From contig NW_027195534.1 in the NCBI RefSeq assembly GCF_038502225.1, positions 48,501 to 112,500 on the forward strand: a DNA stretch of 64,000 bases, read 5' to 3'. This document shows, in pieces, positions 59,901-64,000 of this stretch. The notes under the pieces were generated by a model. That model searched no databases. It was given only the letters and a program-made list of their open reading frames with translations, and was not told the origin of the DNA. Position 1 is the first letter of the stretch. Each line of letters opens with the position of its first letter. This DNA is from Cherax quadricarinatus (taxonomy: Eukaryota; Arthropoda; Malacostraca; Decapoda; Parastacidae). The position numbers were made by a program, and so were the translations under genes.

Positions 59901-62825
59901 GTGGGAAGTCTGAATGTGCGTGGATGTTGTGCAGATGATAAGAAAGAGATGATTGTGGATGTTATGAATGAGAAAAAGCTGGATGTCCTGGCTTTAAGTG
60001 AAACAAAGCTGAAGGGGGTGGGAGAGTTTCAGTGGAGAGGAATAAATGGGATTAGGTCAGGGGTTTCAAATAGAGTTAGAGCTAAAGAAGGAGTAGCAAT
60101 AATGTTGAAGGATAAGCTATGGCAGGAAAAGAGGGACTATAAATGTATTAATTCAAGGATTATGTGGAGCAAAATAAAGATTGGATGTGAAAAGTGGGTT
60201 ATAATAAGCGTGTATGCACCTGGAGAAGAGAGAAGTGTAGAGGAGAGAGAGAGATTTTGGGAAATGTTGAGTGAATGCGTGGGGAGTTTTGAATCAAGTG
60301 TGAGAGTAATGGTGGTTGGGGATTTTAATGCTAAAGTGGGTAAAAATGTTATGGAGGGAGTAGTAGGTAAATTTGGGGTGCCAGGGGTAAATGTAAATGG
60401 GGAGCCTTTAATTGAGCTATGTGTAGAAAGAAATTTGGTAATAAGTAATACATATTTTATGAAAAAGAGGATAAATAAATATACAAGGTATGATGTAGCA
60501 CGTAATGAAAGTAGTTTATTAGATTATGTATTGGTGGATAAAAGGTTGATGGGTAGGCTCCAGGATGTACATGTTTATAGAGGGGCAACTGATATATCGG
60601 ATCATTATTTAGTTGTAGCTACAGTTAGAGTAAGAGGTAGATGGGAAAAGAGGAAGGTGGCAACAACAAGTAAGAGGGAGGTGAAAGTGTATAAACTAAG
60701 GGAGGAGGAAGTTCGGGTGAGATATAAGCGACTATTGGCAGAAAGGTGGGCTAGTGCAAAGATGAGTAGTGGGGGGGTTGAAGAGGGTTGGAATAGTTTT
60801 AAAAATGCAGTATTAGAATGTGGGGCAGAAGTTTGTGGTTATAGGAGGGTGGGGGCAGGAGGAAAGAGGAGTGATTGGTGGAATGATGAAGTAAAGGGTG
60901 TGATAAAAGAGAAAAAGGTAGCTTATGAGAGGTTTTTACAAAGCAGAAGTGTTATAAGAAGAGCAGAGTATATGGAGAGTAAAAGAAAGGTAAAGAGAGT
61001 GGTGAGAGAGTGCAAAAGGAGAGCAGATGATAGAGTGGGAGAGGCACTGTCAAGAAATTTTAATGAAAATAAGAAAAAATTTTGGAGCGAGTTAAACAAG
61101 TTAAGAAAGCCTAGGGAAAATATGGATTTGTCAGTTAAAAACAGAGTAGGGGAGTTAGTAGATGGGGAGATGGAGGTATTGGGTAGATGGCGAGAATATT
61201 TTGAGGAACTTTTAAATGTTAAGGAAGAAACAGAGGCAGTAATTTCATGCACTGGTCAGGGAGGTATACCATCTTTTAGGAGTGAAGAAGAGCAGAATGT
61301 AAGTGTGGGGGAGGTACGTGAGGCATTACGTAAAATGAAAGGGGGTAAAGCAGCTGGAACTGATGGGATCATGACAGAAATGTTAAAAGCAGGGGGGGAT
61401 ATAGTGTTGGAGTGGTTGGTACTTTTGTTTAATAAATGTATGAAAGAGGGGAAGGTACCTAGGGATTGGCAGAGAGCATGTATAGTCCCTTTATATAAAG
61501 GGAAAGGGGACAAAAGAGACTGTAAAAATTACAGAGGAATAAGCTTACTGAGTATACCAGGAAAAGTGTACGGTAGGGTTATAATTGAAAGAATTAGAGG
61601 TAAGACAGAATGTAGGATTGCGGATGAGCAAGGAGGTTTTAGAGTGGGTAGGGGATGTGTAGATCAGGTGTTTACATTGAAGCATATATGTGAACAGTAT
61701 TTAGATAAAGATAGGGAGGTTTTTATTGCATTTATGGATTTAGAAAAGGCATATGATAGAGTGGATAGAGGAGCAATGTGGCAGATGTTGCAAGTATATG
61801 GAATAGGTGGTAAGTTATTAAATGCTGTAAAGAGTTTTTATGAGGATAGTGAGGCTCAGGTTAGGGTGTGTAGAAGAGAGGGAGACTACTTCCCGGTAAA
61901 AGTAGGTCTTAGACAGGGATGTGTAATGTCACCATGGTTGTTTAATATATTTATAGATGGGGTTGTAAAGGAAGTAAATGCTAGGGTGTTTGGGAGAGGG
62001 GTGGGATTAAATTATGGGGAATCAAATTCAAAATGGGAATTGACACAGTTACTTTTTGCTGATGATACTGTGCTTATGGGAGATTCTAAAGAAAAATTGC
62101 AAAGGTTAGTGGATGAGTTTGGGAATGTGTGTAAAGGTAGAAAGTTGAAAGTGAACATAGAAAAGAGTAAGGTGATGAGGGTGTCAAATGATTTAGATAA
62201 AGAAAAATTGGATATCAAATTGGGGAGGAGGAGTATGGAAGAAGTGAATGTTTTCAGATACTTGGGAGTTGACGTGTCGGCGGATGGATTTATGAAGGAT
62301 GAGGTTAATCATAGAATTGATGAGGGAAAAAAGGTGAGTGGTGCGTTGAGGTATATGTGGAGTCAAAAAACGTTATCTATGGAGGCAAAGAAGGGAATGT
62401 ATGAAAGTATAGTAGTACCAACACTCTTATATGGGTGTGAAGCTTGGGTGGTAAATGCAGCAGCAAGGAGACGGTTGGAGGCAGCGGAGATGTCCTGTCT
62501 AAGGGCAATGTGTGGTGTAAATATTATGCAAAAAATTTGGAGTGTGGAAATTAGGAGAAGGTGTGGAGTTAATAAAAGTATTAGTCAGAGGGCAGAAGAG
62601 GGGTTGTTGAGGTGGTTTGGTCATTTAGAGAGAATGGATCACAGTAGAATGACATGGAAAGCATATAAATCTATAGGGGAAGGAAGGCGGGGTAGGGGTC
62701 GTCCTCGAAAGGGTTGGAGAGAGGGGGTAAAGGAGGTTTTGTGGGTAAGGGGCTTGGATTTCCAGCAAGCGTGCGTGAGCGTGTTAGATAGGAGTGAATG
62801 GAGACGAATGGTACTTGGGACCTGA
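59901..62825 (+). CDS. RTE-type endonuclease-reverse transcriptase, uninterrupted frame
   Basis: 974 codons without a stop. APE-type endonuclease: SLNVRG (Asn at ~5), LALSETKL (Glu ~35), VVGDFNAKVG (~137-146), ISDHYLVV (~230). RT: NYRGISLLS (~543), FMDLEKAYDRVD (~611-622), LRQGCVMSPWLFNIFIDG (~669-686), LLFADDTVLMGD (~716-727, catalytic FADD). C-terminal block [20 protein letters not shown] and basic GRRGRGRPRKGW (~928-940), typical of RTE-type LINEs. All catalytic residues are present. The start is unclear: codon 59901 is GTG, the first in-frame ATG (59949) lies after the endonuclease Asn, and an in-frame TAA lies just before 59823. Translation may begin at a non-ATG codon, or the ATG has mutated. 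No ORF1, as usual for RTE elements. Confidence 0.93.
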   Translation: MGSLNVRGCCADDKKEMIVDVMNEKKLDVLALSETKLKGVGEFQWRGINGIRSGVSNRVRAKEGVAIMLKDKLWQEKRDYKCINSRIMWSKIKIGCEKWVIISVYAPGEERSVEERERFWEMLSECVGSFESSVRVMVVGDFNAKVGKNVMEGVVGKFGVPGVNVNGEPLIELCVERNLVISNTYFMKKRINKYTRYDVARNESSLLDYVLVDKRLMGRLQDVHVYRGATDISDHYLVVATVRVRGRWEKRKVATTSKREVKVYKLREEEVRVRYKRLLAERWASAKMSSGGVEEGWNSFKNAVLECGAEVCGYRRVGAGGKRSDWWNDEVKGVIKEKKVAYERFLQSRSVIRRAEYMESKRKVKRVVRECKRRADDRVGEALSRNFNENKKKFWSELNKLRKPRENMDLSVKNRVGELVDGEMEVLGRWREYFEELLNVKEETEAVISCTGQGGIPSFRSEEEQNVSVGEVREALRKMKGGKAAGTDGIMTEMLKAGGDIVLEWLVLLFNKCMKEGKVPRDWQRACIVPLYKGKGDKRDCKNYRGISLLSIPGKVYGRVIIERIRGKTECRIADEQGGFRVGRGCVDQVFTLKHICEQYLDKDREVFIAFMDLEKAYDRVDRGAMWQMLQVYGIGGKLLNAVKSFYEDSEAQVRVCRREGDYFPVKVGLRQGCVMSPWLFNIFIDGVVKEVNARVFGRGVGLNYGESNSKWELTQLLFADDTVLMGDSKEKLQRLVDEFGNVCKGRKLKVNIEKSKVMRVSNDLDKEKLDIKLGRRSMEEVNVFRYLGVDVSADGFMKDEVNHRIDEGKKVSGALRYMWSQKTLSMEAKKGMYESIVVPTLLYGCEAWVVNAAARRRLEAAEMSCLRAMCGVNIMQKIWSVEIRRRCGVNKSISQRAEEGLLRWFGHLERMDHSRMTWKAYKSIGEGRRGRGRPRKGWREGVKEVLWVRGLDFQQACVSVLDRSEWRRMVLGT

Positions 62826-63158
62826 CGATCTGTTGGAGTGTGAGCAGGGTAATATTTAGTGAAGGGATTCAGGGAAACCGGTTATTTTCATATAGTCGGA
62901 CTTGAGTCCTGGAAATGGGAAGTACAATGCCTGCACTTTAAAGGAGGGGTTTGGGATATTGGCAGTTTGGAGGGATATGTTGTGTATCTTTATATGTGTA
63001 TGCTTCTAGACTGTTGTATTCTGAGCACCTCTGCAAAAACAGTGATAATGTGCGAGTGTGGTGAAAGTGTTGAATGATGATGAAAGTATTTTCTTTTTGG
63101 GGATTTTCTTTCTTTTTTGGGTCACCCTGCCTCGGTGGGAGACGGCCGACTTGTTGAA

Positions 63159-63159
<1 letters not shown>

Positions 63160-63206
<47 letters not shown>
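63160..63206. repeat. A run and (TA)n at the T 3' end
   Basis: About 17 A followed by about 15 TA units, directly after the T 3' UTR. Confidence 0.95.
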
Positions 63207-63207
<1 letters not shown>

Positions 63208-63915
63208 TTTTGAGTATTATACATAGCATGTACTGTACTAGTTAAAATTATAATTTTGACTTGCTTACAGGAATACATATTTAAAACATAAGCTACATAT
63301 TTAAACAACTTTCCTTGTAAAGATATTTTTATACTGTGTACGTATGTAAATTATTTAAAATGACATACTGAAGTTGGACTATCCGTTTGTTTCTTCATTA
63401 ATGTGAGTACCACCCATAAATATTATACAGTTACATCTTTTATAGTGTATGGCTTAGATAAATATGATTTATAATATCAAAATGGAAGCCAGAACTACTG
63501 GTTAAACTCTAAACCACAAATCTGTATGTAGTTTACTCCTCTGTGCACTTAAGTCTTTAGCAGCTTGTTCTTGTATCATGCTACTCTGATGTGGAATTTT
63601 TCAAATGCTTTAAACATTGGCTATCCCATGCTATCGGCTTCAACTCTCGGCATGTCAATATGTTTTGTTACCTGTAGGTTGTGAGGTCAATAATTCCTAC
63701 CTCATTAACAGATGCAAACACTATCTTAGGCCAAGGGCTTCAGTTATACTCTATTTAATTTTTGTAAGATGAACATTAAAATATTCCAAAAGAAAATATA
63801 ACATTTTACAGCAGTTGGTATACAGTACGTGCATGATCAGTGTTTATTGTAAAAAAAAATATATATAGATAGATATATAAACTAGATACAGCCAGAGTGT
63901 TGAAAGAAAGAAAGA

Positions 63916-63916
<1 letters not shown>
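63207..63916. other. AT-rich spacer, no gene recognised
   Basis: No open frame above background. A small TATATAGATAGATA stretch lies near 63860-63880. Confidence 0.5.
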
Positions 63917-63998
<82 letters not shown>

Positions 63999-64000
63999 TG
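63917..64000. repeat. (TA)n microsatellite reaching the window end
   Basis: Alternating TA with two CATA interruptions; continues to the edge. Confidence 0.95.

Larger units (their letters stand above)
59771..63178 (+). mobile_element. T-family RTE-like LINE, apparently full-length with open ORF
   Basis: The 5' UTR contains CCTCCGTAAGCCATGCGTGT and AAATGCCGGGAACAATGGGC. The ORF is 59901-62825. The 3' UTR (62826-63159) ends GAGACGGCCGACTTGTTG, followed by an A run (63160-63176) and (TA)n to 63205. The exact 5' boundary is not determined. This is the best-preserved member of the family in the window. Confidence 0.9.

Overview
This window is eukaryotic and almost entirely repetitive. The mix of retroelements (RTE-like, esterase- and PHD-bearing CR1-like, and an RNase H-bearing I/Jockey-superfamily LINE), a Tigger-type DNA transposon, tRNA-derived SINEs and kilobases of satellite DNA fits a large arthropod genome. 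I infer a decapod crustacean from the overall style of the repeats; no single-copy marker proves it. Working family names used below: R (RNase H LINE), E (esterase CR1-like LINE), P (PHD CR1-like LINE), C (CR1/L2-like LINE 3' ends), T (RTE-like LINE), S1 to S4 (short interspersed elements).

Layout. 0-2.9 kb: fragments of R, E and P LINEs plus small minisatellites. 2.98-8.14 kb: a TCTG-type array split by a full-length but broken E element. 8.24-10.44 kb: a 22-bp minisatellite. 10.7-16.17 kb: a 69-bp satellite with higher-order repeats. 16.2-20.3 kb: foldback elements, SINEs and decayed R fragments, two of which contain newly expanded tandem repeats. 20.4-24.34 kb: a 4-kb GT-rich array that grades from irregular triplets to 42-bp and then 18-bp units. 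24.4-28.7 kb: C-family LINE ends, 29-bp and 19-bp satellites, and a SINE. 28.95-37.3 kb: a multi-ORF R element on the minus strand that is a chimera of two related elements. 37.3-41.4 kb: two further R copies in inverted orientation. 43.1-48.08 kb: a P element whose ORF1 carries a PHD finger, a 12-residue repeat array and three CCCH fingers; it is broken by frameshifts and by a SINE. 48.1-52.0 kb: fragments and MITEs. 52.0-52.25 kb: the one plausible host exon. 52.7-58.5 kb: a nested stack (T element 3' UTR, split by a Tigger element, which is itself split by another T copy). 58.6-63.2 kb: a truncated T copy and a T copy with an uninterrupted 974-codon frame.

How they work together. The autonomous LINEs encode endonuclease plus reverse transcriptase (R adds RNase H) and move by target-primed reverse transcription. 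At least one SINE carries the same 3' tail as LINE P, which points to P as its driver. Nested insertions give a relative order of events. The only near-intact coding potential is the R ORF2 (29113-32787) with its two upstream ORFs, and the T ORF (59901-62825). The very long open frames inside the tandem arrays are composition artefacts, not genes.
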